In this document: in pieces, positions 23,812-36,385 of the stretch
Position numbering within the stretch: position 1 is the stretch's first letter
How the letters are laid out: each line of letters opens with the position of its first letter
Origin: Margaritifera margaritifera
Taxonomy: Eukaryota; Mollusca; Bivalvia; Unionida; Margaritiferidae
Direction: 5' to 3'
Length of the DNA stretch: 64,000 bases
Assembly: GCA_029931535.1 (NCBI GenBank)
Contig: JAQPZY010001692.1
Span: forward strand, 1,651,001 to 1,715,000
Position numbers and translations under genes: made by a program
Notes under the pieces: generated by a model
What the model was told of the DNA's origin: nothing
Database searches by the model: none
The model's input: the letters and a program-made list of their open reading frames with translations, nothing else

Positions 23812-24339
23812 GTGTCAACTATGAAAGGATGATGACATTTTATGACTGCAACTACTTCTGTTCTATCTAGAAAATCTATTAATCTTAACAGAAGATACTA
23901 CTTACAAAGGCAAAGTGTGTGCTTTTTACAAGTGTGACCTTTGGCCATTACTACCAGTGTTCACATAAACTGTTATGGTAAACAAAGTCTGAATTATGTC
24001 AAAATCTATCCGTCGATATGAATATAATTTAAATTTCAATTACTATTATTATTTTCTCTAGAACATTTTTAATAATACATTATTGTTCATTGTTTATCAA
24101 TCTAATTAAATTATAATCTCTGTATCTTGTAAATGAAATTCTGATGTACATACATATTAACGTTTATACACAAAACTTTCATGTGCTGGCAGTCTGCGTT
24201 TGAATGTATATGAAATTTTTAAACTTTAACATAAACCTAAAATAGTTGATGACAACACTATCTAGTCACCACAGAGAGGTAATATCCATGTCTCGCTGTC
24301 ATCTGATGAAGGGGAGACAACTAGCTAACTTTTCCTCAC

Positions 24340-24437
24340 CTTCTTCAATAATGGTGGGTAATGTGAGAACCAGCTGTATCAACAGAGCACTGGGGTCTTT
24401 CAGAAGTAGTGGCACCTCTTTCTGGTAAAGCAATACA
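24340..24437 (-). CDS. UBR3: UBR3 homologue, exon I
   Basis: The 98-nt exon has acceptor attttttcag with a strong pyrimidine tract and donor gtgagg, phase 2 to phase 1. It encodes VLLYQKEVPLLLKDPSALLI then QLVLTLPTIIEE, aligning with the PEVPILYHDVTSLLLIQILM region of UBR3. The first codon is split with exon H and reads Ser. A near-copy of the acceptor lies 42 bp upstream (see findings). Choosing the downstream acceptor keeps the frame open. Confidence 0.9.
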
Positions 24438-24512
24438 CTGAAAAAATATAAATTTTAAAATTCTAATTACAGCAATACACTGAAAACATATAAATTTTAA
24501 ACTTCTAAATAC
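24430..24512. repeat. 42-bp tandem duplication covering a 3' splice site
   Basis: The plus-strand segment agcaatacactgaaaaaata with its following taaattttaaaattct block occurs twice, offset 42 bp. Each copy supplies a minus-strand acceptor followed by tgtattgct. Confidence 0.85.
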
Positions 24513-26501
24513 AAAGTATATAACACCCTGACTATCATGCTTCTCATGGAGTCACAGGGATACCTAGATTTGGGTACATACGGTACTTGCACATTATTAA
24601 TCTATGTTCATTTTGACCTCTTAACACGTGATTGTGCATAATTATTCATTTTACCCATGGTCGTGCACATTGTGCCCATGGAAGTACATCTCTCCTTTTC
24701 CTATCAATGTCATCAGGCACTTTGCACTTGTGATGGATGCATTGTCTTCATCCATCAATCATATTTTTCATGAAGATCCAACAAGATCATCATATATCTA
24801 TTTTCAAGTAAGTATCCTATGAACTGTTTGAAATGTGATCTTATAATCGTAGAAATGTTTTGATGTACAGATTAATTTGTATTTCTTGCACATAATTATG
24901 ATAGTTTGTTTATTATTTCTTCATTCATTCCTTATTGTGCATTACATGCCTGATGTAATACTTTAAAATTGCTTTATATGAAGGATATTTTTCTATTTTG
25001 TATTGAAATATTGCTTGGCTAGAAGTCTGATATGAAACAGATATATTGCAAATGTCTATCTTCACTTGTACATTTAAATGAGTGAATTCATTAGATGTCC
25101 ATATTATTATTGAAAGTATGTTGACAATCATTGTTAAGAATAAACATTTTGAGCTTGTAACGGATGCACTGTTTTTGTTCATATTTATTACGAAGATCCT
25201 ACAGATCACAATGTGTCTATTTTCAGACTTGATTGTGGAGACAATACATCTTATTAATATAGTGTCATTTCTTTGTCCCAAGACTTGTCTAAACTTTCAT
25301 AATAAAATCCTGTGACAATGGGAGTCATACATGAGGACCATGTTTTAAATAACTATTAAATAATGAAATGGGCTCCATGACTACAGTTTTAAAAAGGTAC
25401 AGTTTTATACTGTCAGGTACCTAAAAAAAAAGAAGTACAGTCATGTCCACCGCAATCTGTAAACACATATTTTACAATGGGTGGTATTTGTTGCTGTAAA
25501 TCTTTACAGAATCAAAGCAAAAATGGATAATTTGATATTTACATATCTATATTATTTGAGGTATGGAGACTATAATAATAATATTTAATAAAACACATGA
25601 ATGTGGGGTTTTTTTAATGGAAGGACAAGTAAAAATTTGTGAAAATAAGAAGCACATAGAAAATACCCATGATACAGTATATGAATGTAAGAGAAGGCAC
25701 AAGAGCACACAAGGTAATGACTTTCAAATAGAACTTGACCAAAGTTATCTGGCTGTTTATCTTTGTAATGAAATATCATAAAAGTTTGCAAATATACCAA
25801 GATTATATTAATCATTACTAATTATTGTTTAGATTTTTATTTTGAAGGACATCGTGTATTTTGAGTAAAAATCTTGGTAGTTGTTCCATAAGAAAATGAT
25901 TTCTGGTGTATCTAAAGTTACTCAGGTACATCACATGAACCTGAAATAATTTTAAATATTAATACTTATAATTTCAGCATTACATAAATGACAAATATGT
26001 TTATGTTAAGTAATGCAAGACTTTACGATTTGATTTTCACATACAGTTTAGAATAATTATCTCTTAAGTTAAACCACTCTCTCCACCTGTTTACATATAT
26101 ACCATATATACTTGCTCATAAGTCTGGTCCAACTGCAAACAACACAGACCATGATCTGCTGTCGTATAATGTACCAGTAGATCAGGGTTTTTGTTTTTTG
26201 TTCTACTGATTACTCCTAACAAAGTGCATAGACCCAAATCTGCAAAGCTGCTTTTATTCATGTGCTATTTTTAAAAATATGGAAATAGGGAAAGCTGCTG
26301 CTCCCAAAAATATAATTACAGCAAAATAGTTTCATATTCAGAAACAGTAAAATTTAATAGCCACAAATAAATGTCAATTTATAGTACCATAATTTATATT
26401 TAAGCATCATTCAATTTTTCCAAATATAGTTTTCATGCTAAATTTACATATGAAAATTATGCTCCTGAAAACAGTGTATACCATAAAGTCACTCATCTAA
26501 C
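24438..26501 (-). other. Intron H/I
   Basis: It contains a 42-bp tandem duplication of the exon I acceptor at its 3' edge and a truncated MITE (26100-26248). A pair of related roughly 450-bp segments occurs near 24.65-24.83 and 25.07-25.24 kb, both containing a version of gatggatgcactgt. Otherwise nothing is recognised. Confidence 0.6.
26100..26248. mobile_element. Truncated copy of the 29257-type MITE
   Basis: It starts with taccatatatacttgctcat and contains the first internal palindrome and the ctactgattactcctaacaa segment (inverted centre). It stops before the second terminus. Confidence 0.7.
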
Positions 26502-26610
26502 CTGGTTGACTCATCTGTGCATGGGATTCCTGTCAAGTGAGACCAGATATCTGTGTAAGGTTTGGTTGTCAGAATCTTACTATGCATGCCCAGCACATGC
26601 ATCAGGGGCA
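26502..26610 (-). CDS. UBR3: UBR3 homologue, exon H
   Basis: The 109-nt exon lies between acceptor tttcag and donor gttaga, phase 1 to phase 2. It encodes PLMHVLGMHSKILTTKPYTD then IWSHLTGIPCTDES, aligning with the LFHVLALHMRLY...WRKLT region of UBR3. The donor gttaga is a weaker match than the others, but it is the only one whose phase fits exon I. Confidence 0.88.
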
Positions 26611-28453
26611 CTGAAATAAAGGGACAGTGAAATTAAGGTACACCAAAATAAAGGTACATTGAAATAAAGGTACAGTGAACAATTAATTTTATCCAAATTA
26701 ACATGAAAGTTATATGCTATCAAGAGAAACCTCTCACAACCAGCCAGTATCTGATTTTAACAACTACTATGAATTATTTATTTTTGCGGGTGTCAATTTT
26801 GGTGGTTTCCAGAAAAATGACTTATTTATTGGTATTTGAATTAATGGATTAGGGAATGGGTTGGGGTTTTTTCCCATAGAAGAATAATTGTTCATGGCAT
26901 GTTAAATTCACGGTTATTGTAGCAACCACAAAAACTGTTAAACCATGACAAAAAGTGAATTTTCAGTATCATTTTAAACCCACATGTAAACTGTAGCTCC
27001 ATTAAACACAAAAAATCCCTTGCATAAAAAGTATTTTTTCATCTGCCCAAAGGTTTGTACTACATACCCTGAAGTACATTTTTTTCTTCTTCTAAAAGCT
27101 AACATCTTAGCATATTTTCAAAATCTGTAAAATTAAAACCTGCATTTCTAAAATCTGGCCAAAATATGAAAAATGCAACAACAAACTAGGGCACTGTACA
27201 AATCTGAGATAACACAACCAATAAGGAGAAAGTTCATCTGTTAATATTTTGAGTACTCAAAATTAAGTGAGTAAAATACAGCTAGCATAAACAAAAATTT
27301 TATCAACATTTTTTTATGTCTTTTAAATTTGTTATTGAATGTTGATTATGTGACAAAAAGTCTTTGGCTGGAGAATTTCTAACAGATCCCTGATACTGAT
27401 GCTGCAGCATGTAGAACCCTACATACTCACTCAGTAACACATGGCTCCAATAAACTAGCAACAACACCAGCTAACAATTTTGACAGGCTGATATTGATCG
27501 CAGGGGTTAATGCTGGGTTTTAGCAGCTACATTTTGAAATATATTACATGCAACACTGATTTTTACATCCCCAAAACCATTCCCTCTTACAAATTTTAAT
27601 AGATAAGTGTAGGCAAAAACATTTGATGATGAACAGCCCATTTTACAGGGCATCTCAACCACTTTCAAGTCAAGTACCTGTGGTATTGGAAAATGCAGTT
27701 AAACTACACATAATTTCCAATACAGAACTGTTGGATACTTTGAAAAGAAAATGATAACCAAAAGAATTACATCAAATACAAAACTTACATAATAATTATA
27801 TTTACTAGTTCTACTATGAAATTTTATGTTCTATTTTAATTCCATCTTTGTATCATTAATCTAAGATAAGTTTAACAATTAGTCTTTCATCCAAACATAA
27901 ATGCCTTCTTATCAAAAGAAGCCAAAAAGTTCAAGATGCATGACACCTTTATGCATAAACACTTGACAAAATGTCTAAACCACATTACACTGTCAGAAGA
28001 ACTCACTCAATATTAAAACCGTCATCATTTATTCCATTAGCTTTCATATCTCCAAGACCAGGCAAGTTTTTGAAATTTCAAGCAGTTTCTGCTTGACAAA
28101 AACATTATTAGAAACCTTTGAGTTCCACACTTTTTGTAATCCTTGTTAAAGATTTTCACATCAAAGAATGCCTTCTTGAAAAGATTAAACCTATGAAGTA
28201 TTCCAAAATCAAAGTATTCCTAGACCAATATGTACCCATTAATGAATGAAAATATGCCTTGTGAATGAATTAGCCAAGAAAAATTACAAACACATGACCA
28301 AATTTCTGTATGTTTTTTTAAATATTTATTACTGTGTTTAATGCAAAATAGTTCACTGAAAATGGATCCTGATATCTAAAATACTGACTATGTCAATTAC
28401 ACAAATGAAACACAATTTCTAACAAAGATAACGCTAAAGGTAAAAGGACTTAC
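26611..28453 (-). other. Intron G/H
   Basis: I see no repeat family or exon here beyond a short reiterated aaaggtaca motif at about 26.62-26.68 kb. Confidence 0.6.
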
Positions 28454-28533
28454 AAAAGCAGGGCTTTCTTGAAGATGATATCTGTTTACTCAGATCTCCA
28501 CCTCTCTGTAACAGTTCAATCTCTAGATTAGTC
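28454..28533 (-). CDS. UBR3: UBR3 homologue, exon G
   Basis: The 80-nt exon has acceptor ctacag and donor gtaagt. It enters in phase 2 and leaves in phase 1. It encodes TNLEIELLQRGGDLS followed by SSRKPCF, matching TNLELELIHRGGNL and the GKRSCL segment of UBR3. The alignment across both junctions is continuous with exons F and H. Confidence 0.93.
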
Positions 28534-28649
28534 CTGTAGAAACAAAATTATAAATATATCACGATCTGTTCCATCAGAGATCACAGGAAACCGAGTTGTA
28601 CAAAACAGAGATGAGGAAAAAAGTACAGTAACATCGGTCTATAAATGGG

Positions 28650-28825
28650 AGATGCGGGAGTTCAGTTGAGAGCACATTGAACTCATAATCCAAGGGTTGT
28701 GCGGTTCAATAACCACCCAGGCCAGCCTTGGTAAAGGCACTTAGCTCCCATTTCCTAGGCATGATATAGTCAATAATGTGTTAAAAGTGCTATTAAAACC
28801 AACAAAACAAAACAAACAAAAAACT
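28650..28825 (+). mobile_element. tRNA-derived SINE
   Basis: A-box-like cagttgagagca is followed by B-box ggttcaataacc (28703-28714). The body ends in an A-rich tail (aaccaacaaaacaaaacaaa). It lies upstream of exon G in gene orientation, antisense to the gene. Confidence 0.65.
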
Positions 28826-29256
28826 GTCTATAAATGACACTCAAGGGACCAAAAATAGTTTTGTTTCTATGGTTAGATCTGCTCTCTATGCAGGAACAAT
28901 TTATATGTAACATTAAGAAAGGGGTTCAGAAAATGTGGTCCTTTATGGACAGGTATCCTTTATATGTAGCAGGCCTCTGGAATTGGTCACATACGCCAGA
29001 CATAACAGATAGGACTGATGTTTTGATCAACTGTACAATTTCCAAATCAGACAATTGGAGTTTCTGCTCAGAAACTTGTATTGAGACATGGGTACTGACC
29101 TCATCTTATGTACACTGCAACAAGTGTTAAAATTGCCTTTGAGCTTCTATAAATGGTAGAGTCTAACATCTGCCAGGGAATTAGTTCCCCCGTCTCAACC
29201 AAGTCTGCGAGTAAACCATTAAATTACATAAGTAAAGAGGCAGCGTAACAAACATT

Positions 29257-29476
29257 TACCATCTATACTTGCTTATAAGTTAAGTTCAACTGCAAACTGC
29301 ACAGACCAAGATCTGCCATCGCATAATGCGCTGGCAGATCTGGTTCTATGCAGTTTGTTAGGAGTAATCAGTAGAACAAACAACATAGACCCTGATCCGC
29401 TGGCACATTATGTGATGGCAGATCAGGGTCTATGTTATTTGCAGTTGGACTCGACTTATAAGCAAGTATATATGGT
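29257..29476. mobile_element. Complete 220-bp MITE
   Basis: Termini taccatctatacttgcttat and (reverse complement) accatatatacttgcttata are inverted repeats. Inside are two palindromes, one around gcagatctggttctatgcag and one around caacatagaccctgatccgc. This is the reference for the copies at 10461 and 26100 and the likely source of the minisatellite at 61.8-63.4 kb. Confidence 0.8.
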
Positions 29477-30257
29477 GTCAGTTTAAAAATGACTGAGAAA
29501 AGGAAAAAAGTGAAAGAATCCCTACACAATATAAATTTATCTTGATAACTATGGCTTTGTACAAATGCACAGTAAAAACAGAGAGTAGCGAGTCCAACTG
29601 TAACAGCAAACCCCTCCATCTCTGCAACTTAATGGTTCTGTTCTAAAGTCATTGTCAAGCTAAACTAGATTTAACCTATCCTAATAGTATAATGTCAACT
29701 GGCCCATGTTCATCTGAGTGATATGAAGCTTGACTTCTGCTTCACTGGCCACATTGTAAAAAAATTTTTAAAAAGGATTGTATTATATTTTAGGCATATT
29801 GTGATTTTATAGCTTTATAATGATTTCAAAATTTGACTGAAAAGCAAATGTTGATATGTACTGAAGTTCACTTTCTGAGGTAATATGAATTAAGTGATGG
29901 TGGCCTGAGAGTATGTGGAATTTACTACAACTGCTCTTGATGGAAAGAATGCCTGACAACAGTTCACAAATCTTCTGGACCTCTGCTATGGAAGATGTCC
30001 ACTATGGCAAGTTTACATGTACAAGTGCACCTGGAGAAAAATCCAGAAAGTCAAACAGCTGGAATGTTTACCATCTACATGCTACATGATGTATACTATA
30101 TTCTAATAACTAACTGCACTGTTCCTAAAACCTTAAAGCTTATATGCAGCAAGGATTTCATATACATGTACATATGTCTGAGGGTTGAGGCATAACAAGA
30201 AACAAGAGATGAATATAAATCTGTATGTATAAACACATATGCCATTAACACCAATAT

Positions 30258-30436
30258 ACAGTAGAACCTGTCTTGAAAGACCACCCCTTCTGCCAAAAAA
30301 TCATGGTCTCTCAACATAGGAAGTCTCTCATGACAGGTCATAACACTATATATTCATTCAATCTGTGCACTGAGAATAAAGTCTCTCAAAACAGGTGGTC
30401 TTTCAATGTTGGTGGTCATTCAAGACAGGTTTTACT
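30258..30436. mobile_element. pogo/Tigger-type MITE
   Basis: Left end cagtagaacctgtcttgaaa and right end (reverse complement cagtaaaacctgtcttgaat) match at 25 of 27 positions. The cagt start is typical of pogo-group elements. Interior variants of the same motif (tctctcaaaacaggtggtct) recur. Confidence 0.75.
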
Positions 30437-30639
30437 GAACCATTAAAAAATTCTTAATGCTGGACTTTTAGTACCAAAGAGAGACAAAAAGCCTAATAAA
30501 GATCTTACATAACAGGAGTAAGCTTCTTGGTTCTTCTGACACAGCAAAAACAGAACATGGTACCTACAATGTACTGTACATAACCAAATTTGTAAGAGCA
30601 CAAAGTTTTCATGAATTTAGCATGACAACTACAATTATT

Positions 30640-31130
30640 CCTGGCTATAAAGCCACCGAGTGTACCACTGTCCCTTTTGTAAAACAGATATGGTTAATGA
30701 TCCAATCAAAATGTACAATTATCCCTGGCTGTAAAGACCCCGAGTGTACCACTGCTCCTGTTTTAACACAGGTATGGCCAAGAATCCAATAAAAATGTAC
30801 AATTACCCCTGGTTGTAAAGACCCTGAGTGTACCACTGTCCCTTTTGTAACACAGATATGGTCAATGATCCAATCAAAATGTACAATTATCCCTGGCTGT
30901 AAAGACCCTGAGTGTACCACTGTCCCTTTTGTAACACAGATATGGTCAATGATCCAATCAAAATGTAGAATTATCCCTGGCTGTAAAGACCCCGAGTGTA
31001 CCACTGCTCCTGTTTTAACACAGGTATGGCCAAGGATCCAATAAAAATGTACAATTATCCCTGGCTATAAAGCCCCAGAGTGTAACATTGCTCCTGTTTT
31101 AACATAGGTATGACCAAGGATCCAATACAA
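30640..31130. repeat. 84-bp minisatellite, about 5.5 copies
   Basis: The unit contains tgtaccactgtcccttttgt, atggtcaatgatccaatc and aattatccctggctgtaaag. The period is divisible by three and gives a repetitive minus-strand ORF, which I do not regard as coding. Confidence 0.9.
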
Positions 31131-32044
31131 ATGTTAAATTCTGTTATTTTATTGCTGCTGAATTTAGTTCTTGGCTGGTGAGAACCAAATATAATATGGT
31201 TTCACATCATAACATTCCCTATTTTTGTCTTTTGTGAGGTATTACAGAGCTGTTTACTTCTACATTTGTTGCTCTATTTTCCACCAAAATTTCCATAAAA
31301 ATATGCATTAAAATTCAAGGCACCAAGTTTACAGGCGGTCTTTTTTGCACAATGATGTAGCATGCCAGAGTTCTAGCCATCAATTAGTCTAATCAACTGT
31401 ATCACTGAAGTACTTGATAGTGCTATAAGGGGTCAAAACCAAGTATCCATATGACTATGAATGAGAAGATTACTGTTGATCACAAAGGCCAAACTGGGTG
31501 ACCTATTTGGGATTCAGTCCCCAATGCCAAGTACACATTCTCGGATGTTCTTGATTGTGCTCACCCTAACAACTACAGTTTATCCTAGAACAAAACTGAT
31601 GGTGCATCAACACTCACTGTGTTCTGCCATATTTGTTCTTGTCCACTCCAGCTTCAGTAGTGGTAAGAGTTCTCAACACCTGAACTAGGTTCTTGATGGT
31701 TCTCAAACAAGGTTCTTGATGTTTGGGTCAGAATAACCACAAGAACATTGTTCTCATGTCAAGAACATTGTTCTTGTGCCTCACCCAAAGACACCCCTAA
31801 AATCTGCAAGTTTGGAGTTCAAATGAGCTGTGTACAAGAAAAATCAAGCAACCATTCTAAGTTAAAGTTGAGATAGTCTTAAAAAATAATTAACATTTTG
31901 TACTATGAAGTATGATACTGCATTAGCAGAATTGATTAGCAAGAGGAGTGGTTTTGATTAGAAGTGGATAAGCTAACACTAGCAATAAACACAGAGATAC
32001 TCTAGGAGGTACTACAAAAATGTTGACTTTGGATCAGTCATTGT

Positions 32045-32390
32045 GTTGAGATGGCAGACTATGGGGCTGATGGCAAACTACTGATAGACTTCTCTTAGGG
32101 TTAACAGATCTGTATTATGACATAGTCTTGTTGGAAAATACTTCAGTATAGAGTGACCAAACATACAATATAGATTTCTTTGATCTCTCCCATAATGGTA
32201 TTATGAAGAGGGACCTATTTTTAAATGCCTGATCTATGGGCTTATGGCAAACTACTTACAGGCTTCTCTTAGGGTTAACAGGTCTGTATTATGACAACCT
32301 TATTGGAACATATCTCAGTATAGTGTTACCCAACATAAAATGTGGGTGTCTTTGATCACTCCCATAAATGGTATTATGAAGATGGAATGT
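32045..32390. repeat. 180-bp tandem duplication
   Basis: Two diverged copies share ggcaaactact, ggcttctcttagggttaac, tctgtattatgaca and gtattatgaaga in the same order. Confidence 0.8.
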
Positions 32391-33114
32391 TGTAAACTGG
32401 CAAAAATCTTATTTTTCATGGATGACAGCATACTTAATATAATATTATATTGTCAATTAGCAAATCACAAAAATGTCATCTTGAATATACTGATTTTATT
32501 GAATTCATGAACATATACAGATCAATAAATCAATATTTTTTTGTCATCTATAAAAGAGGCCTAATTATTGAAATTTTTTTACTAAATAGTTTATGTAGCT
32601 CAACCAAAGTGACCTGGTTTTTTCAATTTTCATAAGGATATTTGTTAGGCCTTCTTAGAAATTAACAAGAAATATGCCCATATGAAGTATGCAAGTGAAG
32701 AAAGTTTCGTTCAATATGCGAGGACAAAGTCAAACAAGAGCCATTACTCAATTTCATCACAAAATCTTGAAATATGAACTTGACCTATGTTTTTTCAATA
32801 TAAAGCTTCATGCCAAATTTGGTTTAAATCCACAAAGTCCTTTAACAGTGACTGAGTGAAAACTAAATCTGTAATGGACATGACGTGACACAAAATGATG
32901 AGCTGTGATACGATGTACAGATGGATATGGGTGACACTGTATGTCACCTCCAAAGAATATGTTGGAGGCCAAAAAATAGGTATATAAGTGTGCATTATAC
33001 ATGCTTAGTATCAAAAATATAATTTGTCAATAACACCCACATAAGTACTGTAATACTTACTATTTGTGGAACTGGTTCTAAGGAATGTTTCAGAAAAAAA
33101 ACGCATCTGAGTCA

Positions 33115-33402
33115 GAAGGCAGTTATTTGTAATTATACAAGACAATGGTCCAAACAGTGTTAACTTCCCATGAAACACTCATCTAATTATACAAGACCAT
33201 GGCCCAAACAGTGTTAACTTCCCATGAAACACTCATCTAATTATACAAGACCATGGCCCAAACAGTGTAAACGTCCCATGAAACACTCACCTAACTATAC
33301 AAGACCATGGACCAAACAGTGTAAACTTCCCATGAAACACTCACCTAATTATAAAAGACAATGGACCAAACAGTGTTAACTTCCCATGAAACACTCATCA
33401 AC
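33115..33402. repeat. 54-bp minisatellite, about five copies
   Basis: The unit contains attatacaagaccatggccc, aaacagtgttaacttcc and catgaaacactcatc. Copies differ by only a few bases, so the array is young. Confidence 0.92.
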
Positions 33403-33836
33403 GTAAGATGCCCTGATCTTCTGTTCCTTTCCATGCATGTGTTAATCCTGCAAATTTCATTAAGTTCCTTTCTTTTGTGAACCTCACCTCAGCTGTGCTG
33501 CAGAGAATTGTCAGTCTTGAGAGGTCAGACACATGCAATGAACAATACAGATGGCTTACGTAGCATGCATCTTGGTGGAGTGCTTCATCTCAAAGTTTAA
33601 ACTATTTCAACCATGGGTATACAGGTGTTGGCAGGTAATTCAGACTAACCATAGTGTTCTGTCTTGACTAATCCAATTTAAAATTTGATGGATGGTGGGG
33701 TTTTAAAGAAACATGCCATCTGCTCCCTCCCCACCCCCCTTTATTTTTGGGAGAGCCCTATGAATTTTCCCTGCAATATTTAACTGACAGGTTAATTTGG
33801 CTGAACTAAAATCAGTGAGCATGTCCTGTGCCTCAC

Positions 33837-33970
33837 CTGGCTACAGAGCATACAAACAGCAGCACACTCTCTGAAGTCTGGGATCGTGTGAATGTCTTGT
33901 ACTGTCCATAGGTGGCATTTGTCAAGTCTTCCATCATGGCTCCCATAGCTTTCGTTACTGATGCAGATCT
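33837..33970 (-). CDS. UBR3: UBR3 homologue, exon F
   Basis: The 134-nt exon is bounded by acceptor tttttag and donor gtgagg, phase 0 to phase 2. It encodes KAMGAMMEDLTNATYGQYKT followed by SVLLFVCSVAR. This aligns with the UBR3 region after the RING (a methionine-rich helix with the DxxNxT motif, then LFMYSVAR). The arginine codon is split and completed by the first base of exon G to give the conserved ARTNLE junction. Confidence 0.92.
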
Positions 33971-36190
33971 CTAAAAAAGAAAAAGACAGTTTTTCTGAAA
34001 ATGATTCTAGGAAATTAACTTGACTCATAAAATGCAATGAAACATGTCACGATCTGCAAGTAAAATGTACTATTTATTGGAGGGCAAAGTTTTAAAATTA
34101 AGACAATTTTTTATATCTTTTTATATGAAAACCTTGAGAAATGTAACAAGAGTCCCTTGAAGAGACTGATGCTCTAATGATTGAAAAGAATTTCCAGGAA
34201 TTTAAGATAAGACCATTTCTTCCTTTTAACTGCCAAGTGTTGAAACCATCTTTGATATTCTTCAGCAATAACAAGATTTTCAAATTAGCTGCTGTGTGGA
34301 CAAATTGGATGTCAGCTTGGGATCATTTTCATTTAGGACCAACAAGACATCATAAGAAGTCTTCTGGTGGAAACCCCATGTTGATATGACTTTCTGTTTG
34401 GGAGGAGCAATAATAACAAGATTTTCAAGATGGATGCCATAGTGACCATATTTGATATCATTGGCAGCATTTCTATTTAGTACCAACTAGACATCATAAG
34501 AAGTCTTTTGGTGAAAGAACAATGTCGACATGACCAGCCATCTAGAAGAAGTAGTTATAAGCTTTTCAAGATGGCCACTGTGGCAGTCATATTAGAAGTT
34601 GGATCGGCACCATTTTCATTTATGGCCAACTAGACATCATAAGAAGTCTTTCAGTGAAAACCCTAATGCTAATAAGGTCATTCATTCAGGATAAATAGTG
34701 ATAACATGATTTTCAAGATGGCCACCATGGCAGGCATAATGAATGTCTAAATGGCACCATTAGGACCAACTGGGCATCATAGGACATTGTTCAGTAAAAA
34801 CCCCATGTTGATAAGACCATCCATTCAGGTGGAGTAGTGATAACATTATTTTCAAGATGGCTGCTGCAGTGGCCATATCGGACATTAGATCAAGACCATT
34901 TTCATTTTGTATGAACTATATCATAAGAAGTCTTCAGGTGAAAACCCCTTGGCAATATTACTTTTCATTCAGGAGGATTAGCAATAAAAAGATTTCCAAG
35001 ATGGCCACTGTGGCGCCGATATCGGACATCAGATCGGCACTATTTTCATTAAGGACCAAGTAGACATCATAAGAACTCTTCTGGTGAAAACCCCATGGCA
35101 ATATTACATGTCATTCAGGAGAAGTAGTGATAAGAAGATTTTCAAGATGGCCACAGTGGTGGCCATATTGGACATCAGATCAGCCCCATTTTCATTTAGG
35201 ACCAACTAGATATCATAAGAAATCTTTTAGTGAAAACCCCATGTTGATACAACCATCCATTCAGGAGGAGTAGCAATAACAATATTTTCAAGATGGCCAC
35301 TGTCATGGCCACATTGGATGTCCGATCATCACAATTTTCATTTAGGACAAACTAGATCATGGGATGAATGTGTGTGTAAAGTTTCATGGCAATCCTCCAA
35401 GTAGTTTAGGAGACGTGATAACAAACTTGTGCTAACTGATAGATGGACGACTAACAACAGACCATCATATAAGTTCATGTGGTCTCTGACCAGTAGAGCT
35501 AAAAATGTGTCAGTGACTGAATTAATAATAGCAAGTGCGATCAGTTACCAATATAGAGACTGCTTCATACCAAACATTCAAAGAATATATTAAGTACATA
35601 TATTTGGACAAATGAAAGAGCTACAAATTTAAAAATAAGTGAGAAAGATAGACATAAAAACAGACAGTTAGAGCCAGAAAGAATGAGAGATAGTGGTAGA
35701 ATTAGACACAACAAGGAAGAAATGCAAGAGAGACAGAACAAATGTGAGGCAAATACAGACAGTCTGACAGAGAAATAGAAACATAATGCCAACAAGACAA
35801 AAAACAATGGAGAGTCAGAGCTTCAAATAAAATTATACTGAAAGAAAACCCCTAACAAGCAGAGAGAAAGACCTGGAGATGAACAACAGATGTGGTTAGC
35901 ATACTTGATATTTACAGATACAGACAGATACAGTGTCTGGCAGATACTGATTGAAAAAAGGGACAAAAAAGGAACCATAACAGTGGAACTCAACAAAAAC
36001 TGAGCCATGACAAAAGCAGCTGCAATGCTTATACCACACATTTTACTGGTTCCCAAATTTATTTCTCTTTGGTTTGGCAAATGAAATTTCATGGCCAATT
36101 GTGAATATGATGACCAATTGTCGAAATCATTGTTGGTTTTTCAGAATTCTAAAGTTACCATCTACAAAATGTTTTGAATCGATTTCTTAC
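33971..36190 (-). other. Intron E/F
   Basis: Mostly occupied by the Pearl-like element at 34138-35475. The remainder (35.5-36.1 kb) is gac/aga-rich on the plus strand, with no recognisable exon. Confidence 0.65.
34138..35475 (+). mobile_element. Pearl/Helentron-like element with about eight internal monomers
   Basis: A unique left segment (with gatgctct ... aagaatttccaggaattt ... aagataagaccattt) leads into about eight tandem monomers. Their ttttcaagatgg cores fall near 34273, 34419, 34560, 34710, 34850, 34990, 35136 and 35280, a spacing of 140-150 bp. A right segment (gatgaatgtgtgtgtaaag ... gtagtttagg) closes it. The architecture of fixed ends around a variable tandem core is that of bivalve Pearl elements, which are related to non-autonomous Helentrons. 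No transposase is present. The family name is inferred from architecture. Confidence 0.65.
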
Positions 36191-36385
36191 CGGTGTGATT
36201 GGCCTTTTGACCATCATTTCAGCAATGTCCAGTACCATCTGAGTTTGGTCATGTGAGACAGGTTTAGTGAGGGTGAACTTGTTCTCCTCTGGTAGTATAG
36301 GGACCACAGAGTTGGCCAGCTGGAGACAGAGTGGACAGGAGTACTCTCCCTTGCTCACCTGCAGATTCTGAGTGTTATGTGCAGT
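36191..36385 (-). CDS. UBR3: UBR3 homologue, exon E (last RING cysteines)
   Basis: The 195-nt exon has phase 0 on both sides, acceptor attacag and donor gtaaga. It carries VSKGEYSCPLCLQLANSVVP, matching the final Cys-x2-Cys of the UBR3 RING and the following ANSVLP signature. A polar linker rich in Thr/Lys and a helical stretch ending in MMVKRPITP follow. A gtgagc inside the exon could act as a cryptic donor in LQVSKGE, but the reading frame continues through it to the conserved cysteines. Confidence 0.94.

Larger units (their letters stand above)
20444..24339 (-). other. Intron I/J
   Basis: It holds an ATT trinucleotide tract, a GT microsatellite preceded by a hammerhead-like core, a 51-bp minisatellite, three roughly 155-bp units with the shared motif atatgcacatcttcaga (21.74-22.11 kb), several units with a gacctttgacc-type motif (22.35-22.76 and 23.33-23.48 kb) and a GATA tract at 23.76 kb. 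No exon is evident. Confidence 0.6.
28534..33836 (-). other. Intron F/G
   Basis: It holds a SINE (28650-28825), a complete 220-bp MITE (29257-29476), a pogo-type MITE (30258-30436), an 84-bp minisatellite, a 180-bp tandem duplication and a 54-bp minisatellite. Nothing is recognised at 31.2-32.0 kb and 32.4-33.1 kb. Confidence 0.65.

Noticed and set aside
30645..31004. 119-codon minus ORF with a 28-residue repeat in the sense direction of UBR3
   Set aside because: Open only because the 84-bp period is divisible by three. It has no splice sites in phase with exons F and G, which already join perfectly.
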